Below are positions 43,574 to 52,553 of a stretch of 64,000 nucleotides of DNA, one piece after another. Source of the stretch: Flavobacterium enshiense (lineage in GTDB: Bacteria > Bacteroidota > Bacteroidia > Flavobacteriales > Flavobacteriaceae); the NCBI RefSeq assembly GCF_022836875.1, contig NZ_CP090376.1, positions 2,666,001 to 2,730,000 on the forward strand. Reading direction: 5' to 3'. Each line of letters starts with the position of its first letter. Position 1 is the first letter of the stretch. The notes under the pieces were generated by a model that did no database searches, was not told where the DNA came from, and saw only the letters and a list, made by a program, of their open reading frames with translations. Position numbers and translations under genes: made by a program.

Positions 43574-44542
43574 ATGCTTAAAGTAGGCGTTTTAGGTGCA
43601 GGTCACCTTGGAAAAATACATTTACGATTACTCAATCAATCAGAAAAATATGAATTAGTAGGCTTTTACGATGAAAATCAGGAATATGCCGAAAAAATTG
43701 CCTCCGAATTTGGCTATAAACGATTCGACACCATTGCAAAATTAATCCACGCGGTAGACGTTGTTGATATTGTAACACCTACCCTTTCCCACTATAAATG
43801 TGCCAAAGTCGCCATCAAATCAGGAAAACACGTTTTTATTGAAAAACCGATTTCAACTACTGTAGAAGAGGCAGAAGAAATTATCGCTTTAGCCAAAGAA
43901 TACAACGTTAAAGGTCAGGTTGGTCATGTGGAACGCTTTAACCCTGCTTTCAAAGCAGTGAAAGACAAAATTGAAAATCCAATGTTTATCGAAACACACC
44001 GATTGGCAGAATTTAATCCAAGAGGAACAGATGTTCCGGTTGTTCTGGATTTAATGATACACGACATTGATGCGATTTTGAGTGTTGTCCAATCAAAAGT
44101 AAAAAGCGTAAATGCAAGTGGTGTAGCGGTAATCAGTGATTCTCCAGACATTTCCAATGCCCGTCTTGAATTCGAAAACGGTTGTGTGGCCAATATCACT
44201 TCGAGTCGAATTTCAATGAAAAACATGCGTAAATCGCGTTTCTTCCAAAAAGATGCTTATATCTCTGTGGATTACCTTGATAAAGTATGTGAAGTCGTTA
44301 AGATGAAAGATGCTCCTGAAATTCCGGGAGATTTCGACATGATTTTACAGAATGCTGAAGGCGTTAAAAAACAAATCTATTACGATAATCCGTCAATTGA
44401 ACATAATAATGCCATCTTAGACGAACTGGAAACTTTCGCAGATGCTATCAATAATAACACAACTCCTGTTGTAACACTGGAACAGGCAACCGAAGCATTA
44501 CGCGTTGCTTATCAGATTATTGACTGCATGGAAAAAAACTAA
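43574..44542 (+). CDS. Gfo/Idh/MocA family oxidoreductase
   Basis: The 322-residue protein has an N-terminal Rossmann domain (VGVLGAGHLGKIHLRLL, 3-19) and the family's EKPIST motif (about 94-99) with the catalytic lysine. A C-terminal alpha/beta domain carries the metal- or substrate-facing MIHDIDAILS histidine (about 163). The family oxidises or reduces sugars, inositol or related compounds with NAD(P). The substrate cannot be read here. It is followed 31 nt later by the acyl-CoA dehydrogenase gene. Confidence 0.88.
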   Translation: MLKVGVLGAGHLGKIHLRLLNQSEKYELVGFYDENQEYAEKIASEFGYKRFDTIAKLIHAVDVVDIVTPTLSHYKCAKVAIKSGKHVFIEKPISTTVEEAEEIIALAKEYNVKGQVGHVERFNPAFKAVKDKIENPMFIETHRLAEFNPRGTDVPVVLDLMIHDIDAILSVVQSKVKSVNASGVAVISDSPDISNARLEFENGCVANITSSRISMKNMRKSRFFQKDAYISVDYLDKVCEVVKMKDAPEIPGDFDMILQNAEGVKKQIYYDNPSIEHNNAILDELETFADAINNNTTPVVTLEQATEALRVAYQIIDCMEKN

Positions 44543-44573
44543 TCTTTAAATTTATAAATCTTTAAATACAAAA

Positions 44574-45461
44574 ATGAAAAACATAGCTGTAATCGGATCA
44601 GGAACCATGGGTAACGGAATTGCACATACTTTTGCGCAATCAGGTTTCACCGTAAAATTGATTGATATTTCAGAAAAAGCCTTGGAAAAAGGGATGGCAA
44701 CAATTGCTGCTAACCTTGACAGAATGGTTGCAAAAGGCTCTATTACAGAAGAAGACAAACATAAAACAATTGGAAACATCATTACTTATACTGATGTAAA
44801 AGACGGAGTTGTTGGTTGTGATTTAGTAGTGGAGGCGGCTACAGAAAATGTTACATTAAAATTAAACATCTTCAAACAATTAAGCGAAGTTTGTGATCAT
44901 AACGTAATTTTAGCTACCAATACATCTTCAATTTCAATCACGCAAATTGCAGCTCAGGTAGTTCATCCAGAAAGAGTTATCGGAATGCACTTTATGAATC
45001 CGGTGCCTATCATGAAATTAGTGGAAATCATCCGCGGTTACAACACTACAGATGAAGTTACTAAAATCATCATGGATTTATCAGTTAAATTAGGAAAAAC
45101 GCCAACGGAAGTAAATGATTACCCTGGTTTCGTAGCTAACAGAATCCTTATGCCGATGATCAACGAATCTATCGAAACATTATACAATGGTGTAGCAGGT
45201 GTTCAGGAAATTGACACGGTTATGAAATTAGGTATGGCACATCCGATGGGTCCATTACAATTGGCTGATTTTATCGGTCTTGATGTATGTTTATCCATCT
45301 TAAACGTAATGTATGACGGTTTCAAAAACCCTAAATATGCTCCATGTCCTTTATTGGTAAATATGGTAATGGCAGGTAAATTAGGAGTGAAATCAGGTGA
45401 AGGTTTCTACGATTACTCTGAAAGCAAAAAAGCGGAAAAAGTTTCTAAACAATTCGTATAA
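44574..45461 (+). CDS. 3-hydroxybutyryl-CoA (3-hydroxyacyl-CoA) dehydrogenase
   Basis: The 295-residue protein has the NAD-binding GSGTMGNGIAHTFAQSG (7-23), LATNTSSISITQIA, the catalytic His in GMHFMNPVPIMKLVE (about 143) and the acyl-CoA domain with PGFVANRILMPMINE (about 186). It oxidises 3-hydroxyacyl-CoA to 3-ketoacyl-CoA, in fatty-acid breakdown or butanoate metabolism. The length is that of the short single-function form. A 12-bp inverted repeat lies just downstream. Confidence 0.93.
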   Translation: MKNIAVIGSGTMGNGIAHTFAQSGFTVKLIDISEKALEKGMATIAANLDRMVAKGSITEEDKHKTIGNIITYTDVKDGVVGCDLVVEAATENVTLKLNIFKQLSEVCDHNVILATNTSSISITQIAAQVVHPERVIGMHFMNPVPIMKLVEIIRGYNTTDEVTKIIMDLSVKLGKTPTEVNDYPGFVANRILMPMINESIETLYNGVAGVQEIDTVMKLGMAHPMGPLQLADFIGLDVCLSILNVMYDGFKNPKYAPCPLLVNMVMAGKLGVKSGEGFYDYSESKKAEKVSKQFV

Positions 45462-45476
45462 AAGTAAAAAGGGAAA

Positions 45477-45515
45477 AGAGAAAAGGGAAAAATCAATTAC
45501 ATATCCCTTTTCTCT
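45477..45515. repeat. Inverted repeat between the dehydrogenase and DUF1015 genes
   Basis: AGAGAAAAGGGA (45477-45488) is perfectly complementary to TCCCTTTTCTCT (45504-45515), with a 15-nt loop. It is purine/pyrimidine-rich with no clean T tract after it, so it is at best a weak terminator. Confidence 0.6.
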
Positions 45516-45535
45516 AATCACTTATCCCTCAATAA

Positions 45536-46756
45536 ATGGCCAAAATAATTCCTTTCAAAGCAGTTCGCCCTACACCTGATAAAGTCAGTCTTGTAACTTC
45601 ACGTTCCTATGACGATTACGGAGCAGCCGAACTGGCATCCCATCTTGAGTTCAACCCCTTTTCTTTCCTGCACATTCTTAATCCCGCTTATGTAAACCAA
45701 CAAAAGTTAGGTTGGGAAAAGCGGTTTAAACTGGTTGAGCATAAATATCAGGATTTTAAGAATGAAGGGATTTTGATTCAGGAAGAAAGTCCAGCCTTCT
45801 ATCTGTATGAAATTCATTCAAACAGACATACATTTACGGGTATTTTAGCCGGAACTTCTGTTGAAGATTATCAAAAAAACATTATCAGAAAACACGAAGA
45901 CACACTCCAGTATCGCGTGGATCTGTTTAAGGATTATTTGCACGAGACAGGCTTTAATACGGAGCCGGTCTTAATAACATACAAAGACAATCAGGCTCTT
46001 TCCGAGTGGATTGCGAATAAGAAAAAATCACGGCCTGTTTATGAGTTTTCAACCACTAACAAAGAAAAACATGTTCTTTGGTCGGTTTCAGATTCAGAAG
46101 AAATCAATTGGCTGGAAAAACAATTTTCGGAAATAGGTACGTTGTACATAGCTGATGGCCACCATCGTTCTGCATCATCCGAATTATTGTATAAAGAAAA
46201 CAAAGCTTCAGGAAATGTGAATCTGAATTATTTCATGAGTTTCCTGATTCCGGATTCGAACGTTAAGATTTACGAATACAATCGTGTGATAAGTGATTTA
46301 AATGGCCATTCGAAAGATGATTTCATTAAAAAAATTGCCAAAAACTTCATCATAAAAACTAAAAAGCAAGAGTTGTGGAAACCCAGACATAAGTTTGAGT
46401 TCGGAATGTATCTTGATGGCGAATTTTATGCTTTACGATTGAAAGAAGAACAATTTTCTTTTAAAAATGTACTGGAACGATTAGATGCACAAATTTTATA
46501 CGATACAATATTACATCCCGTTTTAGGCTTGGGCGATTTGCGCACCGATGAGCGCATTGCCTATGTTCCCGGGACAAAATCAATTACTTCAATCAAAGAC
46601 ATGGTGGATAGCGGAGAATTCAAAGTAGGCTTCATGCTCTACCCTATCAATATTGAGGAAATTAAGGCCATAGCCGATTTAAACATGATTATGCCGCCCA
46701 AAAGCACTTATATCGAACCTAAATTCAGAAGTGGTTTGGTAGTGTACGAGTTATGA
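45536..46756 (+). CDS. DUF1015 family protein
   Basis: The 406-residue protein begins MAKIIPFKAVRPTPDKVSLV and contains the DUF1015 landmarks RSYDDYGAAELASHLEFNPFSFLHI, YIADGHHRSASSELL (about 208-222) and ERIAYVPGTKSI. The HHR segment suggests a catalytic or kinase-related site; members linked to serine metabolism have been described as SerK-like ADP-dependent kinases, but that function should not be assumed here. It often sits near serine or glycine genes in Bacteroidetes, which is not the case in this window. Confidence 0.85.
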   Translation: MAKIIPFKAVRPTPDKVSLVTSRSYDDYGAAELASHLEFNPFSFLHILNPAYVNQQKLGWEKRFKLVEHKYQDFKNEGILIQEESPAFYLYEIHSNRHTFTGILAGTSVEDYQKNIIRKHEDTLQYRVDLFKDYLHETGFNTEPVLITYKDNQALSEWIANKKKSRPVYEFSTTNKEKHVLWSVSDSEEINWLEKQFSEIGTLYIADGHHRSASSELLYKENKASGNVNLNYFMSFLIPDSNVKIYEYNRVISDLNGHSKDDFIKKIAKNFIIKTKKQELWKPRHKFEFGMYLDGEFYALRLKEEQFSFKNVLERLDAQILYDTILHPVLGLGDLRTDERIAYVPGTKSITSIKDMVDSGEFKVGFMLYPINIEEIKAIADLNMIMPPKSTYIEPKFRSGLVVYEL

Positions 46757-46812
46757 TGTTTGAATTTAGAAGTTTAAAATAATAGTAGACTGATTTTAAC
46801 CTGATTCTTTAC

Positions 46813-46820
46813 TAATTTTG
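46813..46820 (+). promoter_or_regulatory. Promoter -7 box for the YggS-family gene
   Basis: TAATTTTG fits TAnnTTTG, 55 nt before the ATG. Confidence 0.55.
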
Positions 46821-46875
46821 TAAGAAGATCTATTAGTCATGCAAAGTTTTAATCCTGTTTTTTAAAGAATAAACC

Positions 46876-47538
46876 ATGTCAATCCAATCCAACCTTCAGC
46901 ATATAAAATCCACATTACCATCAGATGTAACGTTGGTAGCGGTCTCCAAAACCAAACCGGTTAGTGATTTGATGGAAGCCTACGAAGCCGGTCAGCGTAT
47001 TTTCGGTGAAAACAAGGTACAGGAAATGACCGAAAAATGGCAGCAAATGCCAAAGGACATTCAGTGGCACATGATTGGCCATGTTCAATCGAATAAGGTA
47101 AAATACATGGTTCCTTTTGTAAAACTGATTCATGGCGTTGACAGTTTTAAACTGCTTAAAGAAATCGACAGGCAAGGGAAACGATACCGAAAAACAATCA
47201 ACTGTCTGCTACAATTTTCGATAGCTGAAGAAGAAACGAAATTCGGATTAGATGAAAACGAATTGAATGAAATCCTGAATTCTGAAGAGTTCAAAGATTT
47301 TCAAAACATCAGGATTGTTGGTTTGATGGGAATGGCAACTTTCACAGAGAATCAGGAACAAATCAAAAAAGAGTTTCAGCATCTTAAGCAGATTTTCGAC
47401 AAATACAAAGAATTTTCAGCTTTCAACTTTCAACTTTCAATCCTCTCTATGGGAATGTCAGGCGATTATGAACTCGCAATTGAATGCGGTAGTAATATGG
47501 TTCGGATTGGAAGTAGTATATTTGGAGAGCGAAATTAA
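46876..47538 (+). CDS. YggS/PLPBP family pyridoxal-phosphate homeostasis protein
   Basis: The 220-residue single-domain TIM-barrel protein has the PLP lysine in LVAVSKTKPVSDL (about 25), FGENKVQEMTEKW, WHMIGHVQSNKVKYM and the phosphate loop SMGMSGDYELAIECGSNMVRIGSSIFG. The family keeps PLP balanced and has no clear catalytic reaction. The length is standard. Confidence 0.92.
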   Translation: MSIQSNLQHIKSTLPSDVTLVAVSKTKPVSDLMEAYEAGQRIFGENKVQEMTEKWQQMPKDIQWHMIGHVQSNKVKYMVPFVKLIHGVDSFKLLKEIDRQGKRYRKTINCLLQFSIAEEETKFGLDENELNEILNSEEFKDFQNIRIVGLMGMATFTENQEQIKKEFQHLKQIFDKYKEFSAFNFQLSILSMGMSGDYELAIECGSNMVRIGSSIFGERN

Positions 47539-47597
47539 TATTAAGGATTGCTTTGCACTTGGTAACAACAATCTTATAACTTAACTTTAGACTGACT

Positions 47598-48959
47598 TTG
47601 TACGCAATTTTAGACATAGAAACCACCGGAGGACAATACAACGAAGAAGGAATTACTGAAATTGCCATCTATCGCTTCGACGGACATGAAATTGTGGACC
47701 AATTTATCAGTTTGGTCAATCCGGAAATCCCTATTCAGCCTTTTGTGGTGAAGCTTACCGGGATAAACAATGCTATGCTGCGTTCGGCACCAAAGTTTTA
47801 TGAGGTAGCGAAACGCATAATTGAAATTACAGACGGATGTACTATCGTGGCACATAATGCGTCGTTTGATTACCGAATCCTCCGCACAGAATTTCGACGA
47901 CTGGGCTTTGATTTCAGCAAACCTACGCTTTGTACTGTGGAACTTTCTAAAAAATTGCTTCCCGGACATCATTCCTATAGTTTGGGCAAATTAGTCAGAG
48001 CCTTGGGAATTCCTATGGCCGACAGACATCGTGCCACCGGAGATGCCATGGCAACTGTAAAACTTTTCAAAATGCTTTTATCTAAAGACTTAGAAAAAGA
48101 AATCGTGAAAAGTTATATCAAGACCGAAATAAAAGCGGGCATATCTCCCAAATTATTGGATATCATTGACGGTGTCCCTTCAAAAACAGGGATTTATTAC
48201 ATCCATCGCGAAGACGGGACCATCATTTACATAGGGAAAAGCAAGAATATCAAAAAAAGGGTAAATCAGCACTTTACCAGTTCCGACCGTAAGGCAAAAA
48301 AACTGCAAAATGAGGTTTTTGCTGTAACTTTTGAAGAAACAGGGAGCGAATTGATCGCGCTTTTAAAAGAAAGTGAAGAAATCAAAGTAAACCGCCCTCC
48401 TTATAACAGATCGCAACGAAAAACCATTTTCCCATTTGGACTTTATGCCGAAAAAAACAAGGATGGTTATATTGCTTTACAGGTACAAAAAACCGATCGC
48501 AGAAAAAAGGAGATTACTTCTTTTTCCACCTTGATTGAAGGGAAATCATTTTTACATAAAATTACGGAAGAGAATAATCTCTGCCAGAAAATAAACGGCT
48601 TATATGATACCAAAAAGAGTTGTTTTCAGTATGATTTAAAACAATGCTACGGTGCGTGTATTGGGGAAGAAGCTCCTGTGGAATACAACAAACGCGTCAC
48701 TCATTTTATAGAAAACAATCAGCTGCAAAACCAGAGTATGATAATTGTGGATCAGGGACGAAACGTGAACGAACGAAGCGCTGTACTGATTGAAAACGGA
48801 ATCTACAAAGGCTATTGTTTTTATGATTTGAATTATCAGATTAACAATATTGACATCCTGAAAAACATAATTATCCCGATGGAAAACAACAGGGATTCGA
48901 GAAACATTATTCTGAATTACGTCCGAAAAAAGAAAGTTATTAAAATTGTCAGGTTTTAA
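47598..48959 (+). CDS. DnaQ-like exonuclease fused to a GIY-YIG (UvrC/Cho-like) nuclease
   Basis: The 453-residue protein joins two nucleases. The N-terminal DEDDh 3'-5' exonuclease (about 2-170) has YAILDIETTGG, NASFDYRIL and HRATGDAMATV. A GIY-YIG domain (about 195-275) has TGIYYIHREDGTIIYIGKSKNIKKRV. The tail (about 290-453) carries a Cys-rich stretch, KKSCFQYDLKQCYGACIG. The combination is known in Bacteroidetes and resembles Cho, which makes UvrC-type incisions. The start is TTG (47598); no ATG fits ahead of the catalytic motif. Confidence 0.9.
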   Translation: MYAILDIETTGGQYNEEGITEIAIYRFDGHEIVDQFISLVNPEIPIQPFVVKLTGINNAMLRSAPKFYEVAKRIIEITDGCTIVAHNASFDYRILRTEFRRLGFDFSKPTLCTVELSKKLLPGHHSYSLGKLVRALGIPMADRHRATGDAMATVKLFKMLLSKDLEKEIVKSYIKTEIKAGISPKLLDIIDGVPSKTGIYYIHREDGTIIYIGKSKNIKKRVNQHFTSSDRKAKKLQNEVFAVTFEETGSELIALLKESEEIKVNRPPYNRSQRKTIFPFGLYAEKNKDGYIALQVQKTDRRKKEITSFSTLIEGKSFLHKITEENNLCQKINGLYDTKKSCFQYDLKQCYGACIGEEAPVEYNKRVTHFIENNQLQNQSMIIVDQGRNVNERSAVLIENGIYKGYCFYDLNYQINNIDILKNIIIPMENNRDSRNIILNYVRKKKVIKIVRF

Positions 48960-48988
48960 TTAACTTTAAAGTATCTTTTTTACGTACC

Positions 48989-49828
48989 ATGAAAAAAATT
49001 AAATCTGAATACGAACTTCTTCGGCAGAGAATCTACATCATAGTCTATGGTTCAAATACTGTTGCGGGACGTCTTTTCGATATAGTTTTACTAAGCGTTA
49101 TTCTTCTGAGTGTCCTATTGGTTATGCTGGAATCCGTGGAACAACTGGATAAAAAATACCATTCCACTATAATTGTACTGGAATGGATCATTACAGTTTG
49201 TTTCACTTTAGAGTATTTGCTTCGGATTATCTGCAACAAAAAACCACTCACTTATATTTTCAGTTTTTACGGTATTGTCGATTTCATTTCGATTCTGCCG
49301 ATGTATCTGTCCTTTTTCATTCCGGGCTCCCGAATATTGTCCGTAATCAGAGCGCTGCGTTTGCTTCGTTTGTTTGGGATATTGAATTTAGTTCACTTTA
49401 CAGGTCAGGAATCACAGTTAAAACTAGCCATAAAAGCCAGCCGGTCGAAAATTATCGTGTTTGTCTACTTCGTATTAATCGTTTCCATATTACTGGGTGC
49501 CATCATGTATGTTGTTGAAGGAAAAGAAAGTGGTTTTACTAGTATTCCAACCAGCATTTACTGGTGCATCGTTACCCTTACAACCGTTGGCTACGGGGAT
49601 ATTGCTCCAGTTACTATACCCGGCCAAATTATAGCTTCCTGTATTATGATTTTAGGTTACGGAATTATTGCCGTACCGACAGGAATCGTAACAGCCGAAT
49701 TTGCAGCTGCAAAAAGAAATCAGAAACCCATCCAAAACGCCAAAAAATGTCCATCCTGTTCTACAATAATTACTATTGAAGACGCTAAATATTGCTTTCA
49801 TTGCGGCGAAAAATTAGACAATGAATAA
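48989..49828 (+). CDS. Voltage-gated potassium channel-like ion transporter with C-terminal zinc ribbon
   Basis: The 279-residue protein has six hydrophobic segments, an S4-like arginine row (SVIRALRLLRLFG, about 119-131) and the selectivity filter TLTTVGYGDIAP (about 196-207). This marks a tetrameric K+ channel of the voltage-gated type. After the pore, residues about 249-275 hold CPSC and CFHC, a treble-clef or zinc-ribbon pattern that could bind metal in the cytoplasm. It overlaps miaA by 8 nt. Confidence 0.88.
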   Translation: MKKIKSEYELLRQRIYIIVYGSNTVAGRLFDIVLLSVILLSVLLVMLESVEQLDKKYHSTIIVLEWIITVCFTLEYLLRIICNKKPLTYIFSFYGIVDFISILPMYLSFFIPGSRILSVIRALRLLRLFGILNLVHFTGQESQLKLAIKASRSKIIVFVYFVLIVSILLGAIMYVVEGKESGFTSIPTSIYWCIVTLTTVGYGDIAPVTIPGQIIASCIMILGYGIIAVPTGIVTAEFAAAKRNQKPIQNAKKCPSCSTIITIEDAKYCFHCGEKLDNE

Positions 49829-50750
49829 TTACCTTATTACTATTATTGGGCCGACAGCCATTGGAAAAACAGCTTTAAGTATAAAACTGGCACAGCATTT
49901 TGGCTGCAACATTATTTCCTGTGACAGCCGACAGTTTTTCAAGGAAATGACAATTGGAACCGCTGTTCCGAATCCGGCTGAGCTGGCGGCAGCAAACCAC
50001 CATTTCATTCAGAGCAAATCGGTTTTCGAAGCGTATTCGGTTGGAGATTTTGAAACGGATGCCATTGCTAAACTGGGAGAACTTTTCAAGGAAAACAACG
50101 TTCAGATCATGGTAGGCGGCTCCGGATTGTATGTTGATGCCGTACTGAAAGGCTTTGACGATTTTCCCGATATTGATGCTTCTGTGCGAGATGAAATCAA
50201 TGCCAAATATGATGCATTGGGGATTAACTATCTTCAGGATTCTTTAAAAGAACTAGACGCTGATTATTATACCAAAATACTTTCAGATAATCCGCAAACC
50301 CTGCAAAATCCGCAGCGAATGAAGCGTTTTGTGGAAGTTTGTATCGGCAGCGGTAAACCCTACTCTTCTTTTATCGGAAAAAGGAAAAACACAAGAAACT
50401 TTACACCGATTGTAATTGGCCTAGAAGCAGAAAGGGAAAAAATGTACGAACGCATAAACCTTCGGGTTGATTTAATGATGCAGGAAGGGTTATTGGAAGA
50501 AGCGAAAACTTTATATCCGAACAAAGATTTAAATGCCCTGCAAACTGTGGGTTACCGCGAATTGTTTGATTATTTCGACGGGAAAACAACCTTGGATTTT
50601 GCTATTGAAGAAATCAAGAAAAACACCCGCCGCTTTGCCAAACGCCAGATTACATGGTTTAAACGCACCGAAAATGCAACATGGTTTGATTATCAGACTG
50701 ATATTTCGGAAATCATTAACTTTGTAGAGCGATCAATAGAGAACAAATAA
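49821..50750 (+). CDS. miaA: tRNA dimethylallyltransferase
   Basis: MiaA adds a dimethylallyl group to A37 of tRNAs that read U-starting codons. The 309-residue protein has the P-loop IGPTAIGKTALSIKLA (9-24), SCDSRQFFKEMTIGTA and VGGSGLYVDAVLKG, and YRELFDYFDG near the C-terminus. The length is normal. The start overlaps the channel gene, so the genes are likely cotranscribed. Confidence 0.96.
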   Translation: MNNYLITIIGPTAIGKTALSIKLAQHFGCNIISCDSRQFFKEMTIGTAVPNPAELAAANHHFIQSKSVFEAYSVGDFETDAIAKLGELFKENNVQIMVGGSGLYVDAVLKGFDDFPDIDASVRDEINAKYDALGINYLQDSLKELDADYYTKILSDNPQTLQNPQRMKRFVEVCIGSGKPYSSFIGKRKNTRNFTPIVIGLEAEREKMYERINLRVDLMMQEGLLEEAKTLYPNKDLNALQTVGYRELFDYFDGKTTLDFAIEEIKKNTRRFAKRQITWFKRTENATWFDYQTDISEIINFVERSIENK

Positions 50751-50790
50751 TAGAGGATAGATACAAACACATATATTTTAATCTCCATTT

Positions 50791-50822
50791 TCTATGTTCT
50801 ATGTTCTATGTTCTATGTTCTA
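50791..50822. repeat. Heptanucleotide tandem repeat TCTATGT
   Basis: About 4.4 uninterrupted copies of TCTATGT lie in the gap between miaA and the thioesterase gene. The tract could vary in copy number between strains. Confidence 0.85.
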
Positions 50823-50855
50823 ACACTCGCTCATAATTTATAACTCCAAAAAAAA

Positions 50856-51590
50856 ATGCCAATATCACCAAATTTCACTTCAGTATATACACATGAATGG
50901 GACATTAATTTTACCCTTTGCGCATCAAATGCTTATTTGAAATATGTGGATTTGTGCAATTTGCTGCAATTGACTGCTGCAGAACATTCCATTTTGGGAG
51001 GGCTGAGTTTTAACGACATGCAGCAGCACCATCAGGCTTGGGTATTGAGCAGAATTCGCATTGAAATTGAAACTTTACCGAAGTGGCAGGATAAAGTCAT
51101 CATTAAGACGTGGATAGAGAACCTGGAGGGTTCCCGTTCGATACGTAATATTGAAATGTACCTTAACGGAAAGAAAATAGCCGGAGCCACTACGTATTGG
51201 GCTGTTTTCAATACGCAGCACCGAAAAGCAGAACCTTTGGCCTTACCGCACGAACACTTTGAAAAATACCCGGATCACAAAGCTACCAGCCAAAGTTTTT
51301 CACGTATAAATGTTTTACAGGATACAGAGAAAATTACGGAACGAACCGTAGTTCTATCGGATTTGGACATTGTAAACCACGTGAACAACACTAAGTACTT
51401 GGAATGGTGTCTCGATACTATGAATCCGAAAACAATTCTGAAGCAGGAAATCAAAAGTCTGGAAATGAACTTCCTGAGAGAATTGAACCTTAATGACCAA
51501 GTTGAAATTCATTCGGACGAAAACAGAAATTTCTTCACGGTTACGAAAGACAACAAAGTTTGTTTTGCTTTGGTTTTGGAAACAAAATAA
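50856..51590 (+). CDS. Acyl-ACP thioesterase-like hot-dog protein
   Basis: The 244-residue protein has the double hot-dog layout of FatA/FatB-like acyl-ACP thioesterases. The first hot-dog contains DINFTLCASNAYLKYVDLCNLLQ (about 14), and the second contains SDLDIVNHVNNTKYLEWCLD (about 167) with the active-site Asn-His. It releases free fatty acid from acyl-ACP in bacteria of this group. It is followed by a structured intergenic stretch and is convergent with the response-regulator gene. Confidence 0.88.
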   Translation: MPISPNFTSVYTHEWDINFTLCASNAYLKYVDLCNLLQLTAAEHSILGGLSFNDMQQHHQAWVLSRIRIEIETLPKWQDKVIIKTWIENLEGSRSIRNIEMYLNGKKIAGATTYWAVFNTQHRKAEPLALPHEHFEKYPDHKATSQSFSRINVLQDTEKITERTVVLSDLDIVNHVNNTKYLEWCLDTMNPKTILKQEIKSLEMNFLRELNLNDQVEIHSDENRNFFTVTKDNKVCFALVLETK

Positions 51591-51624
51591 GATGCAATCA
51601 GTACTACTTCTTTTGATTACCATT

Positions 51625-51765
51625 CCCTAACCCGGATTACAGCGAAAAGCATTTTGAGCAAAAAAATTAGAAGTTCCTGAATAAAAAAAGCGACCAAAGG
51701 AAGCTCTTTTTTGTTCTTTGGAACTACTTTTTTTTTCTCAAAATCTTGAAGCGGAAAGCCGGAAT
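51625..51765. repeat. Structured intergenic element, possible RNA motif (copy 2)
   Basis: AACCCGGATTACAGCG (from about 51630) is matched at the far end by GCGGAAAGCCGGAATAG (about 51750-51766), where CCGG can pair with CCGG. The words CCAAAGGAA and TTCTTTGG form an inner stem around GCTCTTTTTTG. The outer words resemble those around the element at 21622-21712, so I place both in one family. Function is unknown. Confidence 0.45.
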
Positions 51766-51780
51766 AGTTTCAAATAAAAA

Positions 51781-51810
51781 AAGCCCTGATTTCTCAGAGC
51801 TTCTTTCCAA
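51781..51810 (-). terminator. Terminator of the response regulator gene
   Basis: AAGCCCTGA (51781-51789) pairs with TCAGAGCTT (51794-51802), one mismatch, with a T tract on the minus strand. Confidence 0.65.
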
Positions 51811-51830
51811 TAATATAATTAATCTATGAA

Positions 51831-52547
51831 TTATTCGGCTGCTTTTCCTTTGACTACCAAACGGAAACCTTCACCGTGAATATTTAAGATTTCGACTTCA
51901 TCGTCTTGTTTCAGGTATTTACGCAATTTGGCAATATAAACATCCATACTTCTGGAAGTAAAGTAGTTGTCATCTCTCCAAATTTTTGTTAACGCTAATT
52001 CACGCGGCATTAAATCGTTTTCATGCAATGCAAGCATTTTCAGCAATTCGTTTTCCTTAGGCGACAATTTGATTGGTTCGTCACCCGGGTACGTTAAGAA
52101 ACGAAGTTTTGAATTCAGGTGGAATTTACCGATTTCGAATTCAAATCTCGTGTTATCAGTTTTTGTTTCAGAAGCTTTACGCATGATAATCGCTTTGATT
52201 TTCATCAATAATACTTCTGAATCAAATGGTTTGTTCAAATAGTCATCGGCTCCAACTTTGTACCCTTTCAATACATCCTCTTTCATTGATTTGGCCGTAA
52301 GGAAAATAATAGGCACTTCTTTGTTTTTTTCACGTATCTCACGAGCTAACGTATAACCGTCCTTATAAGGCATCATTACGTCAAGAATACACAAATCATA
52401 GTTATCTTTCTTGAACTTCTCGAAACCTTCCATTCCGTTTTTGGCCAGAGTAACATCGAAATCATTTATTATCAAATAATCTTTCAATACTGCTCCGAAA
52501 TTTGGATCATCTTCTACTAAGAGAATTTTTTTGTTAGTTGTATCCAT
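51831..52547 (-). CDS. Response regulator transcription factor (OmpR/RprY type)
   Basis: The 238-residue protein has a receiver domain (1-120) with the phospho-acceptor Asp in CILDVMMPYKDG (about 54) and the acidic pair LLVEDDPNF. The C-terminal winged helix (about 135-230) includes LSPKENELLKMLALHENDLMPRE and SRSMDVYIAKLRKYL. The pair with the histidine kinase directly upstream matches RprXY of Bacteroidetes by gene order and domain type. It is the last gene of the group, 6 nt after the kinase. Confidence 0.92.
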   Translation of the reverse strand: MDTTNKKILLVEDDPNFGAVLKDYLIINDFDVTLAKNGMEGFEKFKKDNYDLCILDVMMPYKDGYTLAREIREKNKEVPIIFLTAKSMKEDVLKGYKVGADDYLNKPFDSEVLLMKIKAIIMRKASETKTDNTRFEFEIGKFHLNSKLRFLTYPGDEPIKLSPKENELLKMLALHENDLMPRELALTKIWRDDNYFTSRSMDVYIAKLRKYLKQDDEVEILNIHGEGFRLVVKGKAAE

Positions 52548-52553
52548 ATTTTT

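Noticed and set aside
45397..45579. Lysine/serine-rich reading frame across the end of the dehydrogenase gene
   Set aside because: It overlaps the dehydrogenase gene in another frame and is mostly the purine-rich inverted repeat.
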